Of a stretch of 64,000 nucleotides of DNA, positions 29,601-39,000 are shown piece after piece (the stretch's first letter is position 1; each line of letters begins with the position of its first letter). The notes under the pieces were generated by a model, which saw only the letters and a list, made by a program, of their open reading frames with translations, ran no database searches and was not told where the DNA came from. Where the stretch lies: the NCBI GenBank assembly GCA_019359285.1, contig JAHHHQ010000053.1, positions 1-64,000 on the forward strand. The letters run 5' to 3'. Source of the DNA: Nodosilinea sp. WJT8-NPBG4 (lineage in GTDB: Bacteria > Cyanobacteriota > Cyanobacteriia > Phormidesmidales > Phormidesmidaceae). The position numbers and the translations under genes were made by a program.

Positions 29601-30167
29601 ATGACTGCCTCCCTGTCGTCTACTCAATCTCAAACCCTTAAGCGCGCCGTGCTAGGGGCCCGTCGTCTGAGCAATATTTTTTGGGCCGTAGTGCTCACCC
29701 TAGGCGGGCTGGGGTTTGCCCTGGCTGGAGCATCCAGCTACCTGAAACAAAACCTGCTGCCCTTCGCTGACCCGACTCAGCTGGTATTTATTCCCCAGGG
29801 CATTGCCATGGGCTTTTATGGGGTAGCGGCCCTGGGTCTAGCTACGTTTCTTTGGGTGGTAATTAGTTTGGACGTGGGCGGTGGGTACAACAGCTTCGAC
29901 AAGGTTAGCAATCGCCTACAAATTGTACGCAAAGGGTTTTGGGGCGAAAACCGCCGCATAGAAATTGAGCACCCCCTAGAAGATGTGACGGCCGTGCGGG
30001 TAGCGATTAAAGAAGGGCTCAACCCCAAGCGCACACTCTATCTGCGCATCAAGGGTCGCACCGATATCCCGCTAACTCGGGTGGGCCAGCCCATTCCCCT
30101 GTCTGATCTAGAAAACCAGGGAGCGGAACTAGCGCGGTTTTTGCAGGTGCCGCTAGAGGGGTTGTAG
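29601..30167 (+). CDS. ycf4: Photosystem I assembly protein Ycf4
   Basis: Two TM helices; GGLGFALAGASSYL...LPFADPTQLVFIPQGIAMGFYGVA, GYNSFDKVSNRLQIVRKGFWGENRRIEI. Confidence 0.92.
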   Translation: MTASLSSTQSQTLKRAVLGARRLSNIFWAVVLTLGGLGFALAGASSYLKQNLLPFADPTQLVFIPQGIAMGFYGVAALGLATFLWVVISLDVGGGYNSFDKVSNRLQIVRKGFWGENRRIEIEHPLEDVTAVRVAIKEGLNPKRTLYLRIKGRTDIPLTRVGQPIPLSDLENQGAELARFLQVPLEGL

Positions 30168-30262
30168 ACCTCTACAAGGTCTATGCTGAGCGGTAGGCCC
30201 CCGGCTTTGAGCCCGTGCGATAACATGGGGGGTCGGTTGAACTATTAGGAATCGATGTATTG

Positions 30263-31006
30263 ATGGCTCTTTCGACACGCCCGTTTACCCTGGCCCTAGC
30301 TGCCCTCCTAACCCTATGGCTGGGCGCCTGCACCAGTTCCCCCAGCTTAGACTCGACCAGTGAGGCCCCCGCAGATCCCGGCCTGACCGAGTCAGTGGCG
30401 GTGGCTCCGACTGGGTTGCCCATGCTGGAGGGGACGGCAACGGTGGAAATGGTGGTGAACGGTAGCCCCATTGTGATGGAGCTAGACGGCGCTAATGCCC
30501 CAGTGACCGCTGGCAACTTTGTAGATTTGGTGAACCGTGGTGTGTACGATGGCCTGGTGTTTCACCGGGTGGTGCGTGACCCGCAGCCCTTCGTTGCCCA
30601 AGGCGGTGACCCCCAGAGCAAAGACCCTAACGTGCCGGCTCAGCAGTTGGGTACGGGTAGCTTTGTCGACCCCGACACCCAAGCTCCCCGCTACGTGCCC
30701 TTAGAAATTAAGCCCGCTGGGGCAGCAGAGCCAATCTATAGCCAAACCCTTGAAGAAGCCGGCATTAGCGATGCCCCAGAACTGCCCCACACTCGGGGTG
30801 CTGTGGCTATGGCGCGATCGCAGGCGGTAGACTCGGCCTCGGCGCAGTTTTACATCACTCTGGCGGAACTGCCCTTTTTGGACGGTAGCTACGCGGTGTT
30901 TGGCTACGTCACCAGCGGCATGGAGGTGGTGGATGCTATTCAGCAGGGCGATCGCATTGAGTCGGCGCGAGTCACGGCTGGGCTGGAGAATCTGAAGACT
31001 GAGTAG
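30263..31006 (+). CDS. Cyclophilin-type peptidyl-prolyl cis-trans isomerase, lipoprotein-like
   Basis: Signal/lipobox-like [58 protein letters not shown]. Confidence 0.9.
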   Translation: MALSTRPFTLALAALLTLWLGACTSSPSLDSTSEAPADPGLTESVAVAPTGLPMLEGTATVEMVVNGSPIVMELDGANAPVTAGNFVDLVNRGVYDGLVFHRVVRDPQPFVAQGGDPQSKDPNVPAQQLGTGSFVDPDTQAPRYVPLEIKPAGAAEPIYSQTLEEAGISDAPELPHTRGAVAMARSQAVDSASAQFYITLAELPFLDGSYAVFGYVTSGMEVVDAIQQGDRIESARVTAGLENLKTE

Positions 31007-31043
31007 GCAAGGTACCAAGAAGCAGGCCGTTGTTGTAACCGGC

Positions 31044-32159
31044 ATGGGGCTGGTCACGGCTCTAGGACCTACAGCAACGGCAACTTGGAACAATCTTCTG
31101 GCTGGAAAATCGGGCATTCGAATCGGACAGCCGTTTCCCGAACTGCCACCTCGGCCTTTGGCTATGGTGGGCGATACGCCCGGTGACCTTGAGGATTTGC
31201 TGTGGTTGGCGGTGGCTGAGGCGATCGCCGATGCCCAACTCACAATTCCCCTAACCGATTGCGGCGTAGTGATTGGTTCCAGCCGCAGCTTTCAGGGCCG
31301 CTGGGAACAGATGGCCCGCTCTGAGTCTTGGGGAGACAATCCCTGGCTAGAGGCGCTGCCACATATGGGGGCGATCGCCGTTGCCCGCCAAATCCAATCC
31401 CAAGGCCCGGTGTTGGCCCCGATGGCGGCCTGTGTTACCGGGCTGACGGCAATTTTTCAAGGCTATGAGCTGGTGCGTCGAGGGCAGTGCGATCGCGTCA
31501 TTGTCGGTGCCGCCGAAGCGCCCATAACGCCCCTCACCCTGGCAGGGTTCGAGCAGTTGGGTGCCCTCGCCACCGTGGGCTGCTATCCCTTTGACGCCCA
31601 TCGAGAAGGACTGGTGCTGGGGGAGGGGGCGGCGGTGCTGGTGTTGGAGTCGGAAGCTGCTTGGCTGGCGCGATCGGGGCCAGAGGTTTACGGCTGTATT
31701 CTAGGCGGCGGCTTTAGCGTCGATGCCTACCATCGCACAGCGCCAGATCCGGCACTGGGGGGCAGTCGTTTGGCGCTCAAAAATTGTCTTTACTACAGTG
31801 GTTTAAGTCCTCAGCAGGTCAGTTACGTGCATGCCCACGGCACTGGAACCAGACTTAACGACGACCATGAGGCGAGGCTGTTGACTGAGGGGTTTTCTCT
31901 GCTGCCGTGGATGAGTTCAACCAAGGGGGCGACGGGGCATACGCTTGGGGCCTCAGGGGCGATCGGTGCGGCTGTTTGTTTGATGGCTCTGCGCCATCAA
32001 GTGCTACCGCCGAATGTGGGCGATCGGGGCGAGAGCATGTATCCAAAACTGGTAACAAAACCCCTGTCCGCTGAGGCTAGAGTGGCGCTGTGCCTGAGCT
32101 TTGGCTTTGGCGGGCAGAATGGAGTGCTGGCTCTGGGGCGCGATTGGTCATTGCTTTGA
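31044..32159 (+). CDS. Beta-ketoacyl-ACP synthase family protein (FabF-like); true start uncertain and probably upstream
   Basis: APMAACVTGLTAIFQGYELV, EGAAVLVLE, YVHAHGTGTRLND, SSTKGATGHTLGASGAIGA; in-frame codons upstream of the ATG encode KKQAVVVTG. Confidence 0.88.
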   Translation: MGLVTALGPTATATWNNLLAGKSGIRIGQPFPELPPRPLAMVGDTPGDLEDLLWLAVAEAIADAQLTIPLTDCGVVIGSSRSFQGRWEQMARSESWGDNPWLEALPHMGAIAVARQIQSQGPVLAPMAACVTGLTAIFQGYELVRRGQCDRVIVGAAEAPITPLTLAGFEQLGALATVGCYPFDAHREGLVLGEGAAVLVLESEAAWLARSGPEVYGCILGGGFSVDAYHRTAPDPALGGSRLALKNCLYYSGLSPQQVSYVHAHGTGTRLNDDHEARLLTEGFSLLPWMSSTKGATGHTLGASGAIGAAVCLMALRHQVLPPNVGDRGESMYPKLVTKPLSAEARVALCLSFGFGGQNGVLALGRDWSLL

Positions 32160-32169
32160 AGAGCTTTCA

Positions 32170-32673
32170 TTAGAAGCCTTCCAAACGTTTTTCAAGCTGA
32201 GGTTTATCACATTCGTTGGTAAACCAATAGCCTTCAATCTGAGCAAAGATTTTAAGGCGCTGCCCCACAAATCCAGTGTACTCAGCAGCCTGATCTTTTA
32301 CCTTCTTGCGTTGGTGTTTGCATCGAGTTTTTGCTGTTTTCCCAGAATTATCTAGGTTCAGCCACTTGACTTCGACCACAGCAAAACGACCTTCACCATC
32401 TGCAAAAATCAAGTCGCCTTTGCCTTCTTGAGTACGGTTGGGTTCTACTTCCCATTCATCATCAATCAGCAAGGGATAACTGGGTAACAACTCTTGGCTA
32501 TGACGGACTAGCTCACGTTTAAGGACATATTCGTTGTTGTTGTCCCAGTTGCGCCCTTTGAAGTAGGCCCGTAATACTTGATCGCGTCGTACCATATCAG
32601 CTTTGTTCATAGGATGTCGTTTTTGCTGCTGTTGAGATGCCGTTGACTTCAACGGCTGTAGAGATGACTCCAA
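32170..32673 (-). CDS. Small PD-(D/E)XK nuclease-like protein
   Basis: 167 aa with GKGDLIFADGEGRFAVVEVKWLN (D...ExK pattern); AT-richer than neighbours. Confidence 0.5.
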   Translation of the reverse strand: MESSLQPLKSTASQQQQKRHPMNKADMVRRDQVLRAYFKGRNWDNNNEYVLKRELVRHSQELLPSYPLLIDDEWEVEPNRTQEGKGDLIFADGEGRFAVVEVKWLNLDNSGKTAKTRCKHQRKKVKDQAAEYTGFVGQRLKIFAQIEGYWFTNECDKPQLEKRLEGF

Positions 32674-32862
32674 CGGCGACAGAAAGCTTTCCCAAAGGAT
32701 AAATACAGTAGTTTTACAACCTGTAGAGGTTAGTTATCCGCCATAGGACGCTCGATGGGGCTTCTATTCTCAAACGAGACAAGGGCTATGAACAACGAAA
32801 ACGAAAAGATCCCACGTTAGGCGACAAGTACCCAGGGTCTACACCTAAAATCTAGAACTTTT

Positions 32863-33105
32863 CTATCCCAGGCTATTGAAGAATTCCATCGCCATCTGGG
32901 GCAGGTGGCTGACCTTAAGCCACAGCTGCTTAGGGCTAATGCCAAACAGATATTGCAGGGCCACAACGATCGCCACCAGACCAATGAGGGGAACAAGTCC
33001 TACGCTCAAAATTCTGAAAAATAGCTGGGACGCTAAAACGACGACCGCGATCGCCGCAATCAGCAGCACCAGTTGAGGATCAACAGAACTAAACACAGAA
33101 TCCAT
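32863..33105 (-). CDS. Hypothetical small membrane protein
   Basis: 80 aa with two hydrophobic segments. Confidence 0.5.
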   Translation of the reverse strand: MDSVFSSVDPQLVLLIAAIAVVVLASQLFFRILSVGLVPLIGLVAIVVALQYLFGISPKQLWLKVSHLPQMAMEFFNSLG

Positions 33106-33191
33106 GAGGGCAAGAAACGGTTAAGGGATAGAGCGAACAAAAACCCAAACCATCCTAACCTAGAGGTCAAGAGTGATGGTTGTTAGTGCTT

Positions 33192-34664
33192 TCAGGCTAG
33201 AACCCGGAACGCTTCTGGCGCATTACCGCCGGTTACGTAGCCACCCTGTTGTTTGATGGCGGTGAGATGGGCGATCGCTCCCTCACCAATCACCTCACCT
33301 GCCACAATGGTGGGAATTCCTGGGGGATAGGCCGAAATTGTATCGGCACTGATGCGGCCAACGGCAGCCTCAATTCCGACGGTTTCTGTAGGGGCAAAAA
33401 ACGCCTCCCGAGGTGACACCTGCGGCAGGGTAAATGAGGCATTCGCACTGTCTAGAACGCTTGACTGAGCGCAGGTAGCGACAGTGGAACGCTGGTTAGC
33501 ACAGCTCTTGGCCAGCGATTGAAAACCGGCAATACATCGCTGCCCATCCTCTGTCGTGTTGCCGAGGCTAACAATCAAGGTCAGGTGCCGCAGCTCCGGC
33601 AGTTCGACAGTGACGCCTAGCTCTTCGTGCAGAATTTCGTCAGCCTCTAATCCCGTTAATCCTAAGCCCGATACATCCACCGTCAGCCGGGTTAGATCCA
33701 AATCGCTAGCGCTAGAGAATGCCGTTACTGCTGGTTTGTCGATTACCCGAAGATTGAACACCGTAGCTAATTCCATTCGCATGTGCTGCGCCAGAGTGAG
33801 CGTGTTTGATAAAAGCGCTTTGCCCTCTGTCGCCATCTGATTACGAGCCGCATCCAAGGAAGCCAACAGCAGAGAATTTGGGCTAGTAGATTGGGTGAGC
33901 TGTAGGGCTGCTTGCAGGCGATCGCGATCGACGCGATCGCCCTTCGTGTGCAGCATCGCCGCCTGGCTCAGTGCCCCCAGAACTTTGTGGGTTGACTGCA
34001 CCACCAAGTCAGCGCCCAGAGCCAACGCTGGGGCAGGCAGGTCGGGATGAAAGGCAAAGTGCGGCCCGTGGGCTTCGTCTATGAGTAGGGGAATGCCGTG
34101 GTGGTGGGCGAGAGATGCGATCGCCCCTACATCCGAACAAATACCGTGATACGTAGGCGACACCAGCAGCACCGCGTGGGTATCGGGATGGTGGGCGAGG
34201 GTAGTGGCGATCGCCTCGGCCTTTACCCCCAGCGCTAGCCCCAGCTCTGCGCTGTACTCTGGCGCGACAAAAATCGGCATCGCCCCCGACAGCACTAGCC
34301 CCGCGATCACCGAGCGATGGGCGTTGCGCGGCACGATGATCTTTTGCCCAGGGGCGCAAGTGGCAAGAATGGCGGCCTCAATACCGCAGGTCGAGCCGTT
34401 GGCGAGAAAGTAAGTCTGCTCAGCGCCAAATGCCTCGGCAGCTAGCTCCTGGGCTTCGAGAATCACGCCCTCCGGGGCGAACAAGTTATCTAGCTCCGGC
34501 AATTCCGGCAGGTCCGCTGCCAGCGCCGCTGCCCCCAGCAGATCCCTCAGCCGAGGAGATGCTCCTTGCCCCCGCTTGTGACCTGGCGCGTAAAACGCCG
34601 CGTGGGGCCGCCGACTGCTCGCCTGCAACGCCGAAAGAATAGGAGTCTGAGACTGATCGAGCAT
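33192..34664 (-). CDS. Orn/Lys/Arg decarboxylase (PLP-dependent)
   Basis: FYAPGHKRGQGAS, LANGSTCGIEAAILATC, LLIDEAHGPHFAFHPDLP, VQSTHKVLGALSQAAMLH. Confidence 0.9.
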   Translation of the reverse strand: MLDQSQTPILSALQASSRRPHAAFYAPGHKRGQGASPRLRDLLGAAALAADLPELPELDNLFAPEGVILEAQELAAEAFGAEQTYFLANGSTCGIEAAILATCAPGQKIIVPRNAHRSVIAGLVLSGAMPIFVAPEYSAELGLALGVKAEAIATTLAHHPDTHAVLLVSPTYHGICSDVGAIASLAHHHGIPLLIDEAHGPHFAFHPDLPAPALALGADLVVQSTHKVLGALSQAAMLHTKGDRVDRDRLQAALQLTQSTSPNSLLLASLDAARNQMATEGKALLSNTLTLAQHMRMELATVFNLRVIDKPAVTAFSSASDLDLTRLTVDVSGLGLTGLEADEILHEELGVTVELPELRHLTLIVSLGNTTEDGQRCIAGFQSLAKSCANQRSTVATCAQSSVLDSANASFTLPQVSPREAFFAPTETVGIEAAVGRISADTISAYPPGIPTIVAGEVIGEGAIAHLTAIKQQGGYVTGGNAPEAFRVLA

Positions 34665-34809
34665 GGCTGTGAAAAGGACTATGAGCCGAGTCGTGTAGCG
34701 TTTCTCGATCTTAGTGGGATGCTTCCTATTCCGGTGGCAGGGGGATCTCCACCCCCGCCACCCCTAGGGGATTCGTTATAGTTTTAGAGGAAAATTTGGA
34801 GAGTATCCC

Positions 34810-35097
34810 ATGGCCAAAGTTACCTGGAACGGCGTTGTATTAGCCGAAAGCGATGCCTGCGAAGTTGTCGAAGGCAATCAATACTTTCCCCCCGACTCGC
34901 TGAATATGGACTACTTCAAGCCCATCAGCAAAACCACTGGCTGCCCCTGGAAAGGCACCGCCAGCTACTACGACATCGTTGTTGATAACAATGTGAATTC
35001 CGGAGCCGCCTGGTACTACGCCGAACCCAAGCCCGCCGCGAGCAACATCAAGGGTTACGTGGCGTTTTATAGCAACAAGGTGAAGGTAGAAGCCTAG
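34810..35097 (+). CDS. DUF427 domain protein
   Basis: VTWNGVVLAESD...YFPPDSLNMDYFKPISKTTGCPWKGTASYYDIVV...WYYAEP. Confidence 0.85.
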   Translation: MAKVTWNGVVLAESDACEVVEGNQYFPPDSLNMDYFKPISKTTGCPWKGTASYYDIVVDNNVNSGAAWYYAEPKPAASNIKGYVAFYSNKVKVEA

Positions 35098-35103
35098 CTT
35101 TAT

Positions 35104-35132
35104 GTAGGGGCACAGCAGTGCTGTGCCCCTAC
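35104..35132. repeat. Perfect palindrome, dispersed-repeat type; possible bidirectional terminator
   Basis: GTAGGGGCACAGCA-g-TGCTGTGCCCCTAC between convergent DUF427 and ilvC genes. Confidence 0.8.
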
Positions 35133-35139
35133 CGTCCAA

Positions 35140-36135
35140 TTACGCTTTCTTCAGCCAGCTAAACATGGCCCGCAGATCCTTACCGACTTCTTCGATGGGG
35201 TGCTCGGCTTCGCGGCGGCGCATGGCGGTAAACCCAGCGTTGCCCGACTGGCTCTCAAGCACAAACTCGCGGGCAAACTGGCCGGTCTGAATTTCCTTCA
35301 GCACCTTGCGCATTTCGGCGCGGGTTTCGTCGGTGATGATGCGGGGGCCACGGGTGTAGTCGCCATACTCTGCGGTGTTGGAGATGCTGTCGCGCATTTT
35401 GGCGAGGCCGCCTTCCACAACGAGATCGACAATTAGCTTCACTTCGTGGAGACACTCAAAGTAGGCCAGCTCAGGCTGGTAGCCCGCATTCACTAGGGTT
35501 TCAAAGCCGGCTTTGATCAGCTCACTGAGGCCGCCGCAGAGCACCACTTGCTCACCAAACAGGTCGGTCTCGGTTTCTTCGCGGAAGGTAGTTTCAAGCA
35601 CGCCAGCACGGGTGCCGCCGATGCCTTTAGCGTAGGCCATGGCCCGATCGCGGGCCTGACCGGTGGCATCTTGATAGACGGCAAACAGACAGGGCACCCC
35701 TTGGCCCTCTTGGTAGGTGCGGCGCACCAGGTGGCCGGGGCCTTTGGGAGCGACCATCACCACGTCCACATCCTCGGGGGGCACGATTTGGCCAAAGTTG
35801 ATGTTAAAGCCGTGGGCAAACAGCAGCACGTTGCCCGCTTCGAGGTTGGGCTCAATGGCTTCTTTATAAATGGTGCGCTGCACTTCGTCGGGCAGCAAAA
35901 TCATGATCCAGTCGGCAAGCTTAACGGCATCGGCAACGGGCTTAACGGTGATCCCCTCGGCTTCGGCCTTGGCAGCAGACTTGCTACCTTCGTAGAGACC
36001 CACAATGACGTTGACGCCGCTGTCTTTGAGGTTGAGGGCGTGGGCATGACCCTGGGAGCCATAGCCGATGATGGCCACGGTCTTGCCGTTGAGCAAATCT
36101 AAGTTGGCGTCACTGTCGTAATACATGCGGGCCAT
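35140..36135 (-). CDS. ilvC: Ketol-acid reductoisomerase
   Basis: [70 protein letters not shown]. Confidence 0.97.
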   Translation of the reverse strand: MARMYYDSDANLDLLNGKTVAIIGYGSQGHAHALNLKDSGVNVIVGLYEGSKSAAKAEAEGITVKPVADAVKLADWIMILLPDEVQRTIYKEAIEPNLEAGNVLLFAHGFNINFGQIVPPEDVDVVMVAPKGPGHLVRRTYQEGQGVPCLFAVYQDATGQARDRAMAYAKGIGGTRAGVLETTFREETETDLFGEQVVLCGGLSELIKAGFETLVNAGYQPELAYFECLHEVKLIVDLVVEGGLAKMRDSISNTAEYGDYTRGPRIITDETRAEMRKVLKEIQTGQFAREFVLESQSGNAGFTAMRRREAEHPIEEVGKDLRAMFSWLKKA

Positions 36136-36352
36136 GGGGTTCTCCTTGAACTTGACGGGCTGCGGTGTTTTCTGTGCAAGCTCTTGATTCTACCAAACTA
36201 AGGGGGGTTGCAAAAATACCTCGAACCGTGACTTCCGTTTCGTTGGTGGTGCCTAGAGGCCACCATGCTGCCTCAGCGACGCCGTGATCCGATCGGTAGA
36301 ATAGGGGCAGGCGACAAAAGCTGGTCGTAGCCCCTTTCTGCAAGCACCGCTG

Positions 36353-37069
36353 ATGGTTAAAGCAACCTCTCCTTCAACCCTCGTTGCCCTGGTCACTGGG
36401 GCCAACCGGGGCATTGGCTTAGAAGTTACCCGCCAGCTAGCCCAGACGGAGATGACGGTGATTTTGGGAAGCCGCGACCAGGCCAAGGGAGAAGCTGCTG
36501 CCGAGCCCATGATTCAGGACGGTTTGGAGGTTTTGCCCCAACCTTTGGATGTGACCGAATCAGCCAGCATTGCTCGACTAGCCGAGTTCGTAGAGCAGCG
36601 GTTTGGCCGCCTGGATGTGCTGGTTAACAATGCAGGCATTCTCTACGACACGCGGCAGCAGGCCAGTAACGCCGACTTGGCGGTGGTGCAGGAGGCGATC
36701 GCCACCAACACCCTCGGCCCCTGGCGCATGGCCCAGGCATTTTTGCCTTTGCTCAAACGCAGCCCGCGCGGTCGCATTGTCAATGTCTCTAGCGGGGCGG
36801 GGGCGTTGAGCAGCATGGGGGCAGGCACCCCGGCTTACAGCACCTCCAAGGCGGCCCTAAACGCGTTTACCCGACTGCTGGGCGCTGAGCTACAGGGCAC
36901 CGGCATTTTGGTTAATTCGGTGTGCCCTGGCTGGGTCGCTACCGATATGGGCGGCAGCGGTGGTCGCCCGGTGGCCGAGGGCGCAGCGGGGGTTGTGTGG
37001 GCAGCGACTCTGCCCGACGATGGCCCCACGGGCGGGTTCTTTCGCGATGGCAAACCGCTGGATTGGTAA
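36353..37069 (+). CDS. Short-chain dehydrogenase/reductase
   Basis: VTGANRGIGLEVTRQL, NNAGILYD, NVSSGAGALSSMGAGTPAYSTSKAAL. Confidence 0.92.
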   Translation: MVKATSPSTLVALVTGANRGIGLEVTRQLAQTEMTVILGSRDQAKGEAAAEPMIQDGLEVLPQPLDVTESASIARLAEFVEQRFGRLDVLVNNAGILYDTRQQASNADLAVVQEAIATNTLGPWRMAQAFLPLLKRSPRGRIVNVSSGAGALSSMGAGTPAYSTSKAALNAFTRLLGAELQGTGILVNSVCPGWVATDMGGSGGRPVAEGAAGVVWAATLPDDGPTGGFFRDGKPLDW

Positions 37070-37081
37070 ATGGCCTAAGCG

Positions 37082-37330
37082 CTAGCGGCGAATCCATTTG
37101 GTGAGGATGCGCATGGGTTGGCCGGTGGTGGGGTCGAGCTGGGGTTTGCTCCAGGTGCGGGGTTCGGCAAAGCCGATGCTGTGGAGATAGGCGATGACTA
37201 GCTCCATGCCGCTGGCGGTGCCGATGAGCATGACGCGCACGGGTTCGCGCGGGTCGGTTGGCTCTGCGCTGGGTGGGTTGCCGGAGGGCGGCTGGTTATA
37301 GATTTCGCTGTTGGGGATGAATTCTGACAT
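37082..37330 (-). CDS. Hypothetical small protein
   Basis: 82 aa from ATG 37330: MSEFIPNSEIYNQPPSGNPPSAEPTDPREPVRVMLIGTASGMELVIAYLHSIGFAEPRTWSKPQLDPTTGQPMRILTKWIRR. Confidence 0.6.
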   Translation of the reverse strand: MSEFIPNSEIYNQPPSGNPPSAEPTDPREPVRVMLIGTASGMELVIAYLHSIGFAEPRTWSKPQLDPTTGQPMRILTKWIRR

Positions 37331-37366
37331 GGCGATCGGTAAATAAGGGTGACAGAAGGGAGCCAA

Positions 37367-37395
37367 CTCCCAGGGTTTTTGAAAAACCCTGGGAG
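37367..37395. repeat. Perfect inverted repeat hairpin
   Basis: CTCCCAGGGTTTTT-g-AAAAACCCTGGGAG. Confidence 0.75.
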
Positions 37396-37499
37396 CTTTT
37401 GCCGCAAGAAACTGCACGAGGGGTGCGAAACCCATCGCAGAATGCGACACTGTGAAATCGAGTCGCCCTGAAGAAAGCTTCAACGCGACCGGAAAACTA

Positions 37500-37525
37500 T
37501 ACCGTTCTTTCTATACCGAACGGTA
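37500..37525 (+). promoter_or_regulatory. Candidate operator (inverted repeat) upstream of the XRE regulator
   Basis: TACCGTTC-N10-GAACGGTA perfect 8-bp arms, 18 nt before ATG 37544. Confidence 0.5.
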
Positions 37526-37543
37526 ATTACTGAGCAGTATAGT

Positions 37544-37762
37544 ATGTCTGGCCAAAGTCAGCAAGCCACGCTGATGGATTTGCGTACCCGTGCAGGTTTG
37601 ACCCGCCGCGAGGTGGCAAATGCCCTAGGAATTACCGAAAAAACGATCTATGTATGGGAAACCAGTGACAATCCGCCCAAAATGACAGTTTCTCAAGTGC
37701 AAAAGCTGCTAGAGATTTTGGGCTGTACGCTGGATGAATTGGCGATCGCAACGAGAAAATGA
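37544..37762 (+). CDS. XRE family helix-turn-helix regulator
   Basis: 72 aa; LRTRAGLTRREVANALGITEKTIYVWETSDNPPKMTVSQVQKLLEIL. Confidence 0.88.
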   Translation: MSGQSQQATLMDLRTRAGLTRREVANALGITEKTIYVWETSDNPPKMTVSQVQKLLEILGCTLDELAIATRK

Positions 37763-37793
37763 GCTTATAAATCTCATGTTGTGAAGACAAATA

Positions 37794-38747
37794 TTACAAA
37801 TCGCCTAGACCGAGCGCATTTTGAAGAGCTCTTTCCACAACCTCATCTTCTAGAGACATATTCTTATCTTGCTCATCTTTGTATGTTGTAGCAAGTTCTA
37901 ACCTCAATGCTTTAACAACTCGTTCGGAGGCAAGTGCTTGCAGTATGCGTTTTTTGCTGATGCAGGCTACTAAGTGGCTCTCATTCTCAAGGTCACCCCC
38001 AAAGACAGCCTTAGAAGTCAGCAGATACAATTTTTCTGCGTCAACTTCGCTAACTCCATCTTCATCGAGTAAAGAAACGTCGAATATCTCAATGAAGCGA
38101 GGATCTCTTCCAGGCTGAGGAATGACACGGTAAAGTCGCCAGATTTGGCCATTGGTAACAACAGCCCATTCTGCTGAAAGGCTTGTAGCGTAGCCAGCTG
38201 CTTGATCTCTGACGTTGTTGTTTAGTTTCGCTCTAATATTCTTGCACTCAATTACTAAAAAGATATGATCACCGCGTTTGAGGGCTATATCAACTTTCCC
38301 TCCCAGTGTTCTAACCTCTGTATCGAGTTCATTTTTGCTGTATCCCAGCACATTTTCTAAAGCTTCAATGCACCATCTCCTCACTTCTTCTTCGGAGGCT
38401 TTTGGCGAGTTGGAGATTTCAACTAGTCGAGGGTGGAGGCGGCGGAATCCATCACGAATAGAGTCTATAGTTTCTTGTCGAATTTCTGCCTTTGTCCGCC
38501 GTCTAATTGTCTTTGGATTGCTCTTATTATCTGACTCTTCCTCGGTGTTGGCAGCTTGAATAGAAACGACTTCAAGCGGGGTTGGCTCTACCAATTCCAT
38601 CACAAATACGTTTCTGCACTTTGGACATCTAACAGGCTTACCAATCTGATTCTGGTATTCGCTCTTAACCCTAAATCTAGTCTTGCAATCGTCACAAGAC
38701 GTAAAACCTATATAGTTATCAACAATGCTGAGACTAGTTGTAGTCAT
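37794..38747 (-). CDS. Zinc-ribbon + HsdR N-terminal-like (PD-(D/E)XK) nuclease
   Basis: N-terminal CDDC...CPKC ribbon (MJ0042-like); WCIEALENVLGY...LGGKVDIALKRGDHIFLVIECKN...DQAAGYATSLSAEWAVVTNGQIWRLYRV typical of HSDR_N. Confidence 0.78.
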   Translation of the reverse strand: MTTTSLSIVDNYIGFTSCDDCKTRFRVKSEYQNQIGKPVRCPKCRNVFVMELVEPTPLEVVSIQAANTEEESDNKSNPKTIRRRTKAEIRQETIDSIRDGFRRLHPRLVEISNSPKASEEEVRRWCIEALENVLGYSKNELDTEVRTLGGKVDIALKRGDHIFLVIECKNIRAKLNNNVRDQAAGYATSLSAEWAVVTNGQIWRLYRVIPQPGRDPRFIEIFDVSLLDEDGVSEVDAEKLYLLTSKAVFGGDLENESHLVACISKKRILQALASERVVKALRLELATTYKDEQDKNMSLEDEVVERALQNALGLGDL

Positions 38748-39000
38748 AACGTAGGTGAGGGGGTTTGCACTTGTGGCTATGATTCAGACGCTCGAAATTC
38801 TGACAGATCAAAACTTACATCGGTCAGACTGAGTGTTCCCAAAATAAGCTGAGTACTTCACCGAAACATTATTGAAGGCTTCTATGCATCGAACTAACGA
38901 ACATCTAGTCACCTTTATCATGAAGTCGAGCTTCCCCTAGAGGGTTGCTCTAGCACAATGTTCTTTTGAAAGACGACGTTTCCCTAAAGGTTCTAAACTG

